DNA of 8,090 bases from Bacteroidota bacterium (GCA_023411775.1 JAEYOL010000039.1:1-8090); one strand, 5' to 3'; positions 1 through 6,746 are shown, counted from the first letter of the stretch. The notes: generated from the sequence alone by a model not told the origin. Numbers and translations: made by a program.

Positions 1-372
1 TTTAATGACAGATTATCCGGCGCAGATGATGAGATAAAGTTTTTGAAAGAATATTTCATGTCACTTGCAGCCAGCACTGCCGAACAAAGACAAAAGGGAT
101 GCTATCTTGGAAATGCCATTGTCGAAATGTCAAATATAGATCCCAAGCTGAGGGCCCATGCTGCTGCGCTGATGGACCGTTTGGAGCAGGCATTCAGGAA
201 CATTATTGAGAAAGCACAAGCCTCAAACAGGATAAAAAGCCGAACGGATGCCAGGTTGCTGGCAAAATACCTGATCAACTTAAGAAATGGAATATTCGTT
301 ACAATGCGGTCAGAGAATAATAAGGATGATTTGAAGGCTTTGATAATACAGGGCCTCGAAATAATACAGTAA
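1..372 (+). CDS. TetR/AcrR-family transcriptional regulator, C-terminal part (5' end outside window)
   Basis: The frame is open from the first base and ends at TAA 370-372, giving 123 residues without the N-terminal helix-turn-helix. What remains is the all-helical ligand-binding and dimerisation half of an AcrR/YcdC-like TetR repressor. Typical of that half are the GCYLGNAIVEMS segment, which resembles the 'GCL..N...E' helix of the family, the following 'D..LRA....M.RLE.AF..II..AQ' helix, and the late 'A.YLINLRNGIFVTMR' helix. Such proteins usually repress nearby genes and release DNA on binding a small molecule. The next gene is a nitroreductase 51 bp downstream in the same direction. A dyad between them (387-410) is a plausible operator, so local control is likely but inferred. 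The ligand cannot be guessed. An internal TTG (43) or ATG (58) is not a real start, because homology continues upstream. Confidence 0.85.
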   Translation, partial: FNDRLSGADDEIKFLKEYFMSLAASTAEQRQKGCYLGNAIVEMSNIDPKLRAHAAALMDRLEQAFRNIIEKAQASNRIKSRTDARLLAKYLINLRNGIFVTMRSENNKDDLKALIIQGLEIIQ

Positions 373-386
373 ATTTTTTTTACACA

Positions 387-410
387 ATATTGTACTGAAT
401 GGTACAAAAT
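387..410. promoter_or_regulatory. Imperfect palindrome, candidate TetR-type operator
   Basis: The intergenic sequence contains TTGTAC (390-395), a 6-nt spacer, and GTACAA (402-407). The similarity extends outward to 8 of 9 matched positions per arm (387-395 against 402-410). Size and symmetry fit the operators of TetR-family dimers, and a TetR-family gene ends only 15 bp upstream. The dyad lies 13 bp before the nitroreductase ATG, where a bound repressor would block transcription or initiation. Binding is inferred. A poly-T run precedes the dyad (373-381), so it is not a normal rightward intrinsic terminator. Confidence 0.45.
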
Positions 411-423
411 AAAAACCTATATT

Positions 424-1056
424 ATGAATTTGCAAACAGCAATCAGCTGGCGATATGCCACAAAAAGAATGAATCGAAGAAAAGTTGACCAGGCTCAACT
501 TGCTCAAATTATGGAAGCCATCCGGCTCTCGCCAAGTAGTCGTGGTTTACAACCATACCGCGTGTTTGTGGTTGAGTCTGATGAGTGGAAAGAGAAAATC
601 AGACCTGTAGCCGATAACCAGCCTCAAATTGTTGAATGCTCCCACTTGTTCATCTTTTGCGTGGAAAATGCTATTTCCAAAAGCAAGTTGGAAAAATTTA
701 TCCGGCATCTGGCATCGGAAAGAAATCTGCCTGTAGAGAAACTTGACAATCTTAAAAATGTAATTGCCAGGGATCAATTGGTAATGAACGAAGAGCAATA
801 TTATCATTGGGCGGCAAAGCAGGCATATATTGCCCTGGCTTACGGTCAGCTTATGGCGAATACGCTGGGAATAGATGCCGCGGCTTTAGAGGGATTTAAC
901 AAGCACAAAATGGATGATCTTTTAAATCTGCACCAAATGGGTTTAAGAACTGCCGTTTTACTGGTGATTGGCTATCGCGATGAGGAAACAGATTTTATGC
1001 TGAAGTTGAAGAAAGTTAGAAAATCTTCCACAGAATTATTTGAACTGCTGGAATGA
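424..1056 (+). CDS. NfsB-like nitroreductase family protein, FMN-dependent NAD(P)H oxidoreductase
   Basis: The 210-residue product has the nitroreductase fold typical of cytoplasmic, dimeric FMN enzymes that reduce nitroaromatics, quinones or similar electrophiles with NAD(P)H. Supporting sequence: the N-terminal RYATKRMN (residues 10-17), where R10 and K14 match FMN phosphate contacts of the NfsB group; LSPSSRGLQPY (35-45), the conserved Ser-rich FMN loop; AKQAYIALAY (131-140) followed by MANTLGIDAAALEGF (144-158), the usual central helix and substrate loop; and a C-terminal VIGYRDEETDF...KKVRKS (181-201), the family's final FMN-contact segment. Length is normal for NfsB. The ATG at 424 is the natural start, since the alignment begins within a few residues; no clear Shine-Dalgarno is seen. 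It follows the TetR gene by 51 bp and may be its target. The physiological substrate is unknown. Confidence 0.93.
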   Translation: MNLQTAISWRYATKRMNRRKVDQAQLAQIMEAIRLSPSSRGLQPYRVFVVESDEWKEKIRPVADNQPQIVECSHLFIFCVENAISKSKLEKFIRHLASERNLPVEKLDNLKNVIARDQLVMNEEQYYHWAAKQAYIALAYGQLMANTLGIDAAALEGFNKHKMDDLLNLHQMGLRTAVLLVIGYRDEETDFMLKLKKVRKSSTELFELLE

Positions 1057-1348
1057 ACCGGCTAACAACCGGAATTAATCCGATTTGTCGTCATCCATAG
1101 ATTGATTCTCCAGTCGCGTGTGGCAACATTAAGCCTTGAAAACATGTGTTAATGTATGCAGCCAAAAATAGTATGGTCCAAAAATTGGATAGGGGATCAC
1201 CTAACCTGTCCTCAGGAATGAAAAACTCCGGAATCATCCAGCAACCGGATAATAAACCCAAATCAATTAATCATACATAAAACAGAAGTGATTAAATTAC
1301 CGGTATAAACCTTGAAGGTTACTAGTCGGTAACTAAACAGAATATTTA
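1057..1348. other. Non-coding region between nitroreductase and bphO, with several inverted repeats
   Basis: No credible ORF is seen. Contents: a weak CCGG-N7-CCGG hairpin right after the nitroreductase stop (1058-1072) with no T-run; ACATTAA (1126-1132) facing TTAATGT (1149-1155) across 16 nt; TCCAA-AAA-TTGGA (1177-1189); a repeated octamer CAACCGGA (1066-1073 and 1242-1249); and the larger dyad at 1297-1332, listed separately. I found no good TTTG-N19-21-TAnnTTTG promoter, although a promoter for the phytochrome operon is expected here. Either it diverges from the consensus or it uses another sigma factor. Confidence 0.6.
1297..1332. promoter_or_regulatory. Nested inverted repeat upstream of bphO, candidate operator or leader hairpin
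   Basis: The outer arms TTACCG (1297-1302) and CGGTAA (1327-1332) are perfect reverse complements. Inside them lies AACCTT-G-AAGGTT (1308-1320), a perfect 13-bp interrupted palindrome on almost the same centre. The left outer arm overlaps TACCGGTA (1298-1305), itself a palindrome. The element ends 16 bp before the bphO ATG, so it could be an operator or fold in the 5' leader of the mRNA. There is no T-run after it, so it is not a terminator. Its function is inferred from position only. Confidence 0.4.
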
Positions 1349-1942
1349 ATGAGACTATTAGAACGTTTGAGATCAGAAACAAAACCAGTTCATGCAGAGC
1401 TCGAAGCATCTATGATGCCGTGGATATCCCGGGTCAGAAACCTGGAAGAATACGCAGGGTTGCTTCGGATGTTTTATGGTTTTTATCAACCGCTGGATTA
1501 TGCAATAAAACAACACGTTGATATAAATCGCTTACCGGATTTTCATGAACGCCGAGGAGCCCACTGGATCCTGGAAGATTTGCAAACCATCGGTTTTGCG
1601 GGGAATGAATTTCCTCTTGACACCCGTTCTTCCTGGGTGACAGACCAGGCATCTGCATTTGGTGCCTTATATGTGATGGAAGGATCCACACTGGGCGGGC
1701 GTGTGATCTGTAAAACCATTTCAGGTAATCTGGGGACGGATTTGGAAAAAGGGCTGCGTTTCTTTGGCGGCTATGGCCCCGAAACAGGCAGCCGATGGAA
1801 AAGTTTTTTATCGGCACTCGATGGATTTGATCAGTCTTCAGAAGAAGACAGTCTGGTCAATTCTGCCTATAATACTTTCCGCCATTTTCAAACCTGGATC
1901 AAACAAAATTCGGTGCCACAAATTTCCACAAGCAAAGTATAA
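1349..1942 (+). CDS. bphO: Biliverdin-producing heme oxygenase
   Basis: The product oxidatively opens heme to biliverdin IX, releasing CO and iron, and so supplies the chromophore for the bacteriophytochrome encoded 28 bp downstream. The 197-residue length is usual for bacterial heme oxygenases of the BphO group. The N-terminus, LLERLRSETKPVHAELE, places His15 at the position of the axial heme ligand. The distal-helix motif ALYVMEGSTLGG (106-117) is the family signature, with the glycines that flex over the heme. RFFGGYGPETGSRWKSFL (137-154) matches the typical C-terminal region. The ATG at 1349 is chosen because the first helix begins at once and His15 falls at the expected distance. The protein should be soluble and cytoplasmic, needing an electron donor not encoded here. 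It probably leads the operon. No key residue appears to be missing. Confidence 0.95.
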   Translation: MRLLERLRSETKPVHAELEASMMPWISRVRNLEEYAGLLRMFYGFYQPLDYAIKQHVDINRLPDFHERRGAHWILEDLQTIGFAGNEFPLDTRSSWVTDQASAFGALYVMEGSTLGGRVICKTISGNLGTDLEKGLRFFGGYGPETGSRWKSFLSALDGFDQSSEEDSLVNSAYNTFRHFQTWIKQNSVPQISTSKV

Positions 1943-1970
1943 TTCTCTTATTCACCATTAATTAGTTCGA

Positions 1971-4223
1971 ATGCGTTATCCTGTAACGGATCTTTCCAAT
2001 TGCGATAAAGAACCCATACATATCCCGGGCAGAATTCAGTCACATGGTTTTCTTGTGGCTATTGATGAAAACACAAATGAGATCGTATACATCAGCGACA
2101 ACCTTGAATCATACACCGGGCTGCCGGGTAAGGGTTTAGCCGGTCAGTCACTCAAACAATTATTGTCAGCTCTAAATCTTAATGACAACGACCTGGATGG
2201 TGTGATAAGGTATGCGGCGCGACAGTCACAGGATAATCTTATCCCGGTAGTGGTGCAGGTTGGGGGCAGGGATTTTCATCTCATTATTCATATTTCCGGA
2301 AAATATATCATCCTGGAGTTTGAACCTGTCCTGGCCGACAATGTTCATGATATCCAACTGTTGATGGGTTCTCTTTTGTCGAATTTCGGGCATGGAGATA
2401 CCGTACAACACACACTGGAAAAAGCTACCATTCAGATCAGGGAACTGATCGGTTATGATCGCGTAATGATCTATAAGTTTTGGGAAGACGGACATGGAGA
2501 AGTGGTAGCAGAAAATAAAGATGCAAACGTGGATTCCTTTTATGGTTTGCATTACCCGGCTTCAGATATTCCCAAACAGGCGCGTGAACTTTATAAAGCG
2601 AATTTGACCCGTATCATCGCGGATGTTGACTCTACACCCTCATTAATTCATCCTTTACGCAGCACTGAAGCAGAAATGCCTCTTGATCTCACCAAATCAG
2701 AACTAAGAGCCGTTTCACCCATCCATATCGAATATTTGAAAAACATGGGGGTGAAAGCGAGTTTCAGCGTATCATTGGTGATCAATGATGAATTGTGGGG
2801 ATTGATTGCCTGTCATCACTACTCCCCAAAACTGATCGATTACCGTTCGCGTCAGTATGCCAGGCTGGTTGGTCAGATCCTTTCATCCACATTGCAATAC
2901 AAGATCAGCCAGGACGAAAAAGCGGTCAATCTTACTTATCGCGCGGCAGCTGAAGAGATCATCCGCGATATGCATAAACATTGGAGTCTGTCAGATGCTG
3001 TTACCAACAATAAATACAACCTGTTGAAGCTAACCAATGCAAAAGCAGCAGCATTTGTGTTTGAGGGAAAAACCTATATCTGTGGAGATGCTCCCGATCC
3101 TGAAGATATTGCCGGGCTTATTAAGTGGTTGCAGGAAACCAATCGAAAAAATATTTTCTATACACATCATTTATCATCCGTATTCGAACCTGCTGCCCGG
3201 TATACACAAAAAGCAAGCGGTTTACTGGCCTGCACCATTTCCAGGGAACTCAATGAATACATTCTTTTCTTCAAGCCGGAATTGATTACAACTGTGAAAT
3301 GGGCAGGAGATCCGGCTAAACCTGTAGAGACTGGATCAAACGGAAAGACTGTTATTTCACCCAGGCGTTCATTTGAAGTCTGGGCTGAGGAAGTGCGGGG
3401 AAAGTCGGAGAAATGGACCAATGCGGAAATAAACGAGGTATTCCGGTTTCGGGAAGAGATTATACAGTTTATCAATCTCAAGGCAAATGAGATCAGGAAA
3501 CTTAATGAAAAGTTGAAAGAAGCTTATGATGAATTGGATACCTTCAGTTTTACCATTTCACACGACCTGAAGACGCCTGTCGCATCCATCAAGAATTACT
3601 CGGAAATTCTGCTCGAGGATTTTGAGGCTATGGATGAACAGGCCAAGCATTTTTTAAACCGCATCATTATTAGTGCCGATAAGATGAATGCCCTCATTCG
3701 GGAAGTGCTCAACTACTCCCGCCTCAGCCGTAAGGAACTCAGGAAATCCAGCCTGGTAATGAGGCCTGTGCTGGACGATATTGTTGAGGAAGTACAGGCA
3801 GCTTATCAACCTGCCAATCTTAAGCTCAGCATTGGAGATACGCCGGATATATATGGCGACGCGTTTATGATAGGCCAGGTTTTCACAAATTTAATTGGTA
3901 ACGCGGTAAAATACTCTGCCAAATCAAACCCTGCGATCGTAAAGATAGAAGGTCGGGATGAGGGCGACAGTGTTTTGTACACCGTATCAGATAACGGTGT
4001 CGGTATCGATATGGAATACGGAAGTCATATATTTGAATTGTTCAAACGTATGGAAAACGCCCGTGAGTTCGAAGGTTCGGGTGTGGGCCTGGCCATCGTA
4101 AAGCGGATCATGGAAAAGCACAATGCCCGGATCTGGTATGACAGTGTGAAGGGTAATGGCACAATCTTTTATTTATCTTTTCAAAAAGAAGGACATGAAA
4201 GAGGCGGACATTCTGTACATTGA
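1971..4223 (+). CDS. bphP: Bacteriophytochrome sensor histidine kinase (PAS-GAF-PHY-HisKA-HATPase)
   Basis: This 750-residue soluble photoreceptor kinase has the canonical architecture: knotted PAS (about 10-115), GAF (about 135-300), PHY (about 315-490), coiled linker, HisKA (about 520-590) and HATPase (about 635-740). Cys11, in CDKEPIHIPGRIQSHG, is the biliverdin-attachment cysteine of bacteriophytochromes. The chromophore pocket is intact: PASDIP with Asp199, SPIHIEYL with His252 and Tyr255, and ACHH with His282. All three sites keep a constant offset of 8 from the Deinococcus radiodurans BphP residues as I recall them. The PHY tongue keeps PRRSF (464-468). The kinase has ISHDLKTP with phosphoacceptor His531, an N-box around Asn644, SDNGVGID (673-680) and GSGVGLAIV (702-710). 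A red/far-red switchable, active kinase is therefore expected. No receiver or DNA-binding domain is fused. The 3' end overlaps the next gene by 29 bp, suggesting translational coupling. Confidence 0.97.
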   Translation: MRYPVTDLSNCDKEPIHIPGRIQSHGFLVAIDENTNEIVYISDNLESYTGLPGKGLAGQSLKQLLSALNLNDNDLDGVIRYAARQSQDNLIPVVVQVGGRDFHLIIHISGKYIILEFEPVLADNVHDIQLLMGSLLSNFGHGDTVQHTLEKATIQIRELIGYDRVMIYKFWEDGHGEVVAENKDANVDSFYGLHYPASDIPKQARELYKANLTRIIADVDSTPSLIHPLRSTEAEMPLDLTKSELRAVSPIHIEYLKNMGVKASFSVSLVINDELWGLIACHHYSPKLIDYRSRQYARLVGQILSSTLQYKISQDEKAVNLTYRAAAEEIIRDMHKHWSLSDAVTNNKYNLLKLTNAKAAAFVFEGKTYICGDAPDPEDIAGLIKWLQETNRKNIFYTHHLSSVFEPAARYTQKASGLLACTISRELNEYILFFKPELITTVKWAGDPAKPVETGSNGKTVISPRRSFEVWAEEVRGKSEKWTNAEINEVFRFREEIIQFINLKANEIRKLNEKLKEAYDELDTFSFTISHDLKTPVASIKNYSEILLEDFEAMDEQAKHFLNRIIISADKMNALIREVLNYSRLSRKELRKSSLVMRPVLDDIVEEVQAAYQPANLKLSIGDTPDIYGDAFMIGQVFTNLIGNAVKYSAKSNPAIVKIEGRDEGDSVLYTVSDNGVGIDMEYGSHIFELFKRMENAREFEGSGVGLAIVKRIMEKHNARIWYDSVKGNGTIFYLSFQKEGHERGGHSVH

Positions 4224-4626
4224 GGACAATGTAGACTACATCGAGTTTGTGAAGCGCGCTATCCGGAAGGTAAACGCCAGTCTGAGTTTTGGGTTTATTA
4301 TGGACGGCAAAAATGCGCAGGTTATGCTAGAAGGGCTGGATCACAAAACCAGGCTTCCCAGGCTTATTCTGCTGGATATCAACCTTCCGGATTGTAATGG
4401 AATTGATTTGTTGAAGAGACTGAGAGCAAATCCCGCTACCCGATATATACCCGTGATCATGCTGTCGTCTTCCGAAAACCAGCGTGATGTGAAGGAAGCA
4501 TTTGATCATGGCGCCAATGCCTACCTGATAAAACCAATCGGCCTGAATCCACTTACAGACACGCTTCAGAGTATCTGTAATTTCTGGCTTAACCACAACC
4601 AGCCTGTAGATAATGCAGCAGCATGA
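4195..4626 (+). CDS. Single-domain response regulator, Rcp1/CheY-like, partner of BphP
   Basis: The 143-residue protein is one receiver domain with no output domain. ILYIEDNVDY (6-15) carries the acidic Mg2+ site (Glu10, Asp11). LILLDINLPDCNGIDLLK holds the phosphoacceptor Asp61. VIMLSSSE gives the switch Ser91, and YLIKPIG the invariant Lys113. The LDINLP, SSSENQRDV and HGANAYLIKP wording is that of the Rcp1 group, which serves phytochrome kinases such as Cph1 in cyanobacteria. I chose ATG 4195 because the receiver starts six codons later. An upstream in-frame ATG (4156) would add 13 residues lying inside the bphP frame. A purine-rich AAGAAGGA lies directly before the chosen ATG but unusually close (1 nt). 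The gene overlaps bphP by 29 bp and its stop overlaps the next start. It most likely takes phosphate from BphP His531; the downstream target is unknown. Confidence 0.94.
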   Translation: MKEADILYIEDNVDYIEFVKRAIRKVNASLSFGFIMDGKNAQVMLEGLDHKTRLPRLILLDINLPDCNGIDLLKRLRANPATRYIPVIMLSSSENQRDVKEAFDHGANAYLIKPIGLNPLTDTLQSICNFWLNHNQPVDNAAA

Positions 4627-4982
4627 TGAAAAAATTATACATAATCGATGATGATAACGATTTCCTCGACATTGTTTCTTATATTTTAAGAGAACATTAC
4701 TATGTGAAATCAGCCACTTCATTAAATGTTGAAGAGCTTGTTAATTTCAAACCGGACCTGATACTGATGGACAATTCAGTAGGTACTGACATCTCCGGTG
4801 GGATGATTTCCCGGCTGCAATCCACTGTACCGGATTTTGATATACCCGTCATCCTGGTTTCAGCACACCATGATATTGCAAGCCTTGCCGGCAAAAAAGG
4901 TGTATGCGGCTATATTCAAAAGCCGGCTAGCATTTCCCATATCCGTAAATACGTACGGGAGTTTTTCGAGAAAGTAGCTTAG
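4623..4982 (+). CDS. Second single-domain response regulator in the bphP operon
   Basis: The 119-residue stand-alone receiver begins in an ATGA overlap with the preceding receiver gene; a second ATG follows at once (4626) and either could be used. The receiver residues are complete: IIDDDND (7-13) for the Mg2+ site, LILMDNSVG with phosphoacceptor Asp50, VILVSAHHD with switch Ser80, and YIQKPAS with Lys100. The sequence is clearly different from its neighbour and belongs to the generic 'IDDD.DFL..V...L' receivers rather than the Rcp1 group, so it is not a recent tandem copy. No DNA-binding or enzymatic domain follows; the protein ends about 10 residues after the last helix. It may be a competing phosphate sink, a phosphorelay intermediate, or an adaptor that binds a partner encoded elsewhere. 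These roles are inference. Confidence 0.92.
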   Translation: MMKKLYIIDDDNDFLDIVSYILREHYYVKSATSLNVEELVNFKPDLILMDNSVGTDISGGMISRLQSTVPDFDIPVILVSAHHDIASLAGKKGVCGYIQKPASISHIRKYVREFFEKVA

Positions 4983-5011
4983 TACCAATTCCAGGACCAT
5001 ATTGTGCCGGC

Positions 5012-5038
5012 AAAAAACAACCCCTGTAGACACAGGGG
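5012..5038 (-). terminator. Intrinsic terminator for leftward transcription
   Basis: CCCCTGT (5021-5027) and ACAGGGG (5032-5038) form a perfect 7-bp GC-rich stem with a 4-nt loop. On the minus strand the stem is followed by TTGTTTTTTG (6 T's at 5017-5012), the layout of a Rho-independent terminator. It lies about 355 bp past the acyltransferase stop and 31 bp past the doubtful small ORF, so the leftward unit may include something between the two. On the plus strand the stem has no T-run, so rightward termination would be weaker. Confidence 0.7.
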
Positions 5039-5069
5039 CTGTACCAAACTAACTGCTTATGAGAAAAAA

Positions 5070-5252
5070 TCATGCTCTTGATACCTGCAGGTGAGATAGG
5101 TTTTGCCTGAAAAATCCACCCTCACGTTCTTCCTGCGCGGTAATGACAAAGTCTTCTTTATACCTGGTAAAACTGAATTTCTTGATTCGTTCTTTATGAC
5201 GCCTGATACGGCCCAGCGAATAACTGACTAATTTTTTTACAGACCTTTTCAT
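5070..5252 (-). CDS. Possible small basic hypothetical protein
   Basis: A leftward frame of 60 codons starts with ATG at 5252; an earlier in-frame ATG at 5285 would give 71. It encodes a very basic peptide beginning MKRSVKKLVSYSLGRIRR, rich in Lys and Arg, with no transmembrane segment, signal peptide or motif I recognise. In its favour: it lies between the acyltransferase stop and the leftward terminator on the same strand, only 31 bp before the terminator stem. Against it: no Shine-Dalgarno or promoter is visible and I know no family. The space could equally be an untranslated 3' region. Confidence 0.3.
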   Translation of the reverse strand: MKRSVKKLVSYSLGRIRRHKERIKKFSFTRYKEDFVITAQEEREGGFFRQNLSHLQVSRA

Positions 5253-5393
5253 AAAGAATTGCTTTAAGTACTGCAAAAGTTCCAATTACCATGCCAGCAG
5301 AAACCGGAAAAGCCCCAAGGGGTATGCACAGGTATGAATCTGTTGCCTTAGTGTGGCATAAATTCGTCACAATGAAAATGGGCTTGTACTTTT

Positions 5394-6647
5394 TTACACT
5401 TTTATATATATCTTCTTCTTGTCCATCCAGTAACAAATAGCCCACATAAACAGGATGACACAAAGAGCATATAAAAGGGATCCCAGTCTTGGGTCACCGG
5501 GGATATGGATAAATACTTTTTTATAAAGGAAATTCCATGGATTCACGCCATCGCCCAGCCTGATAAGACCAAGACCCTTGGGGAGAAAAGCACTTAGCGC
5601 AAAAACAAACAGGGCGTTTTTCCCAAAAACATCAAAAAACCGTGCAAGCCCGCCCCTGACGTTTTTCACCTCGATCATATAGATCATTGTGGCAATGGTA
5701 AGACATGCCAGTCCGGAAGTATAGACAGTAAATGAACTGGTCCATATCTTTTTGTTGATCGGGAAGACCATATCCCAGCAAAAGCCAGTCAATACAAGGG
5801 CAATTCCCATTACAAATAAACCTGTTAGCATTGCATAGATCCCACCTGGAGAACTACCATCAGCGTTGGAGGCCTGCTGAACAGGGTCTTTACTTTTGTT
5901 TCGAATATAGTAGCCGACAAGGTACCCAAAGATCACCTGCACGATCGCCGGAAGCGTGCTCGCCAGTCCCTCGGGGTCGAAGGGAATCCCTTCACCTTTA
6001 TATAAATGTGCGGTGCCCAGGATGGCTTTATCAATATCAGTCCCAAACCAGCCCTGCAGGCTGAATGGATCGGCAGGATTACCAGTGTAACACATGATCC
6101 AATAGACCAATAATATAATTAAGCTGACCAGGAATGCGCCACGGGCTTTCAGGTAGTAAACGATTACCGAGGCGAAAAAATAACAAAGTGCGATCCGTTG
6201 CAGTACACCCAATATCCTGACACCTCTCGTAGGATTGGTTTCATTCACCCAATTGATAAAAGCCAGATGCCCATCCTGCCATCTCATAAACGGCCACCAG
6301 TTTAGAAACAGTCCGATCAGGAAGATAATAGCTGTGCGTTTCAACACTTTACGCCAGAAAGCTCCGGAGCCGCCCGCTTCAAGACGGGGCATTACAAAAG
6401 CCATAGCATTGCCTACTGCAAAAAGAAAAAATGGGAAGACCAGGTCGGTGGGGGTAAGTCCATGCCAGGGGGCATGTTTGAGGGGTGGATATATATGTCC
6501 CCAGGATCCAGGGTTGTTGACCAGTATCATCAGGCAGACGGTGGCTCCCCTAAACACATCCAGGGAATAAAAACGTTGATTCAAGTTAGTTGGATTTAAA
6601 GCAATAAATCTAAGATTTTCAAAGATATAAATGTTCAAAAACAACAT
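5394..6647 (-). CDS. NagX/HGSNAT-like multi-pass membrane acyltransferase (DUF5009 / heparan-alpha-glucosaminide N-acetyltransferase-like)
   Basis: The 417-residue inner-membrane protein has about 10 hydrophobic segments. RFYSLDVFRGATVCLMILVN (25-44) is the family's opening 'SLD.FRG' helix. KHAPWHGLTPTDLVFPFFLF (57-76) is its hallmark and corresponds to the KHA.W.GLT..DLVFP motif of human HGSNAT, whose His is the proposed acetyl-transfer residue (His58 here). GVLQRIALCYF (147-157) and INKKIWTSSFTVYTSG (297-312) are further family blocks. Relatives move an acetyl group from cytoplasmic acetyl-CoA across the membrane to an amino sugar; in Bacteroidota the substrate is usually unproven, so glycan or cell-wall sugar acetylation is inference. 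Start choice: ATG 6647 adds a 21-residue AT-rich leader not typical of the family. A TTG at 6584 would give MNQRFYSLDVFRG (396 aa), closer to the usual N-terminus. The gene stands alone on its strand. Confidence 0.9.
   Translation of the reverse strand: MLFLNIYIFENLRFIALNPTNLNQRFYSLDVFRGATVCLMILVNNPGSWGHIYPPLKHAPWHGLTPTDLVFPFFLFAVGNAMAFVMPRLEAGGSGAFWRKVLKRTAIIFLIGLFLNWWPFMRWQDGHLAFINWVNETNPTRGVRILGVLQRIALCYFFASVIVYYLKARGAFLVSLIILLVYWIMCYTGNPADPFSLQGWFGTDIDKAILGTAHLYKGEGIPFDPEGLASTLPAIVQVIFGYLVGYYIRNKSKDPVQQASNADGSSPGGIYAMLTGLFVMGIALVLTGFCWDMVFPINKKIWTSSFTVYTSGLACLTIATMIYMIEVKNVRGGLARFFDVFGKNALFVFALSAFLPKGLGLIRLGDGVNPWNFLYKKVFIHIPGDPRLGSLLYALCVILFMWAICYWMDKKKIYIKV
6620..6627 (-). promoter_or_regulatory. 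Possible -7 box (TATCTTTG) inside the 5' end of the acyltransferase ORF
   Basis: On the minus strand, 6627-6620 reads TATCTTTG, an exact match to the Bacteroidota TAnnTTTG element, but no TTG lies 19-21 bp upstream (the nearest is 14 bp away). If used, transcription would begin downstream of ATG 6647 and translation would need the TTG at 6584. The missing -33 element keeps this tentative. Confidence 0.25.
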
Positions 6648-6666
6648 TGCCGGGAAAACGGAAAGA

Positions 6667-6726
6667 CGGGAAGCATTTATTTATAGTTGATCTTTTCCTG
6701 CCAAACAGGTGTCTATCACCTTCCCG
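6667..6726. repeat. Long-range inverted repeat with nested hairpin
   Basis: A perfect 7-bp pair, CGGGAAG and CTTCCCG, encloses 46 nt. The inner sequence offers two mutually exclusive small stems, CCTG-CCAAA-CAGG (6697-6709) and AGGTG-TCTAT-CACCT (6707-6721), which share bases. Its right end lies about 80 bp upstream of the leftward ATG at 6647. No function can be assigned. Confidence 0.3.
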
Positions 6727-6746
6727 CCTCACCGGCAGTAAAAATT

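Larger units (their letters stand above)
4983..5393. other. Convergent intergenic region between the phytochrome operon and the acyltransferase gene
   Basis: The two flanking transcription units point at each other here. The region holds an intrinsic terminator that faces leftward transcription (5012-5038), a possible small leftward ORF (5070-5252), and a compact palindrome CCCC-AA-GGGG (5313-5322). Read on the minus strand, that palindrome is followed by CTTTT and could be a weak first terminator for the acyltransferase gene. No rightward terminator with a T-run was seen after the second receiver gene, although the same 5021-5038 stem could stall rightward transcripts. Confidence 0.55.

Noticed and set aside
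1058..1072. CCGG-N7-CCGG as a terminator for the nitroreductase gene
   Set aside because: The stem is only 4 bp and no T-run follows, so it does not qualify as an intrinsic terminator.
1434..1817. Leftward frame of 127 codons inside bphO
   Set aside because: It lies wholly within a well-supported heme oxygenase gene and resembles no family.
4156..4194. Upstream ATG giving a 13-residue N-terminal extension of the first receiver
   Set aside because: The extension is an out-of-frame reading of the bphP 3' end, and the receiver fold starts just after ATG 4195.
4327..4722. Leftward frame of 131 codons across the two receiver genes
   Set aside because: It overlaps two intact receiver domains on the opposite strand and its translation looks random (Cys- and His-rich, no motif).
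5194..5463. Leftward 89-codon frame overlapping the acyltransferase 3' end, with a hydrophobic stretch near its middle
   Set aside because: It overlaps the conserved acyltransferase by 70 bp in another frame and has no start signal; the hydrophobic stretch alone is not enough evidence.
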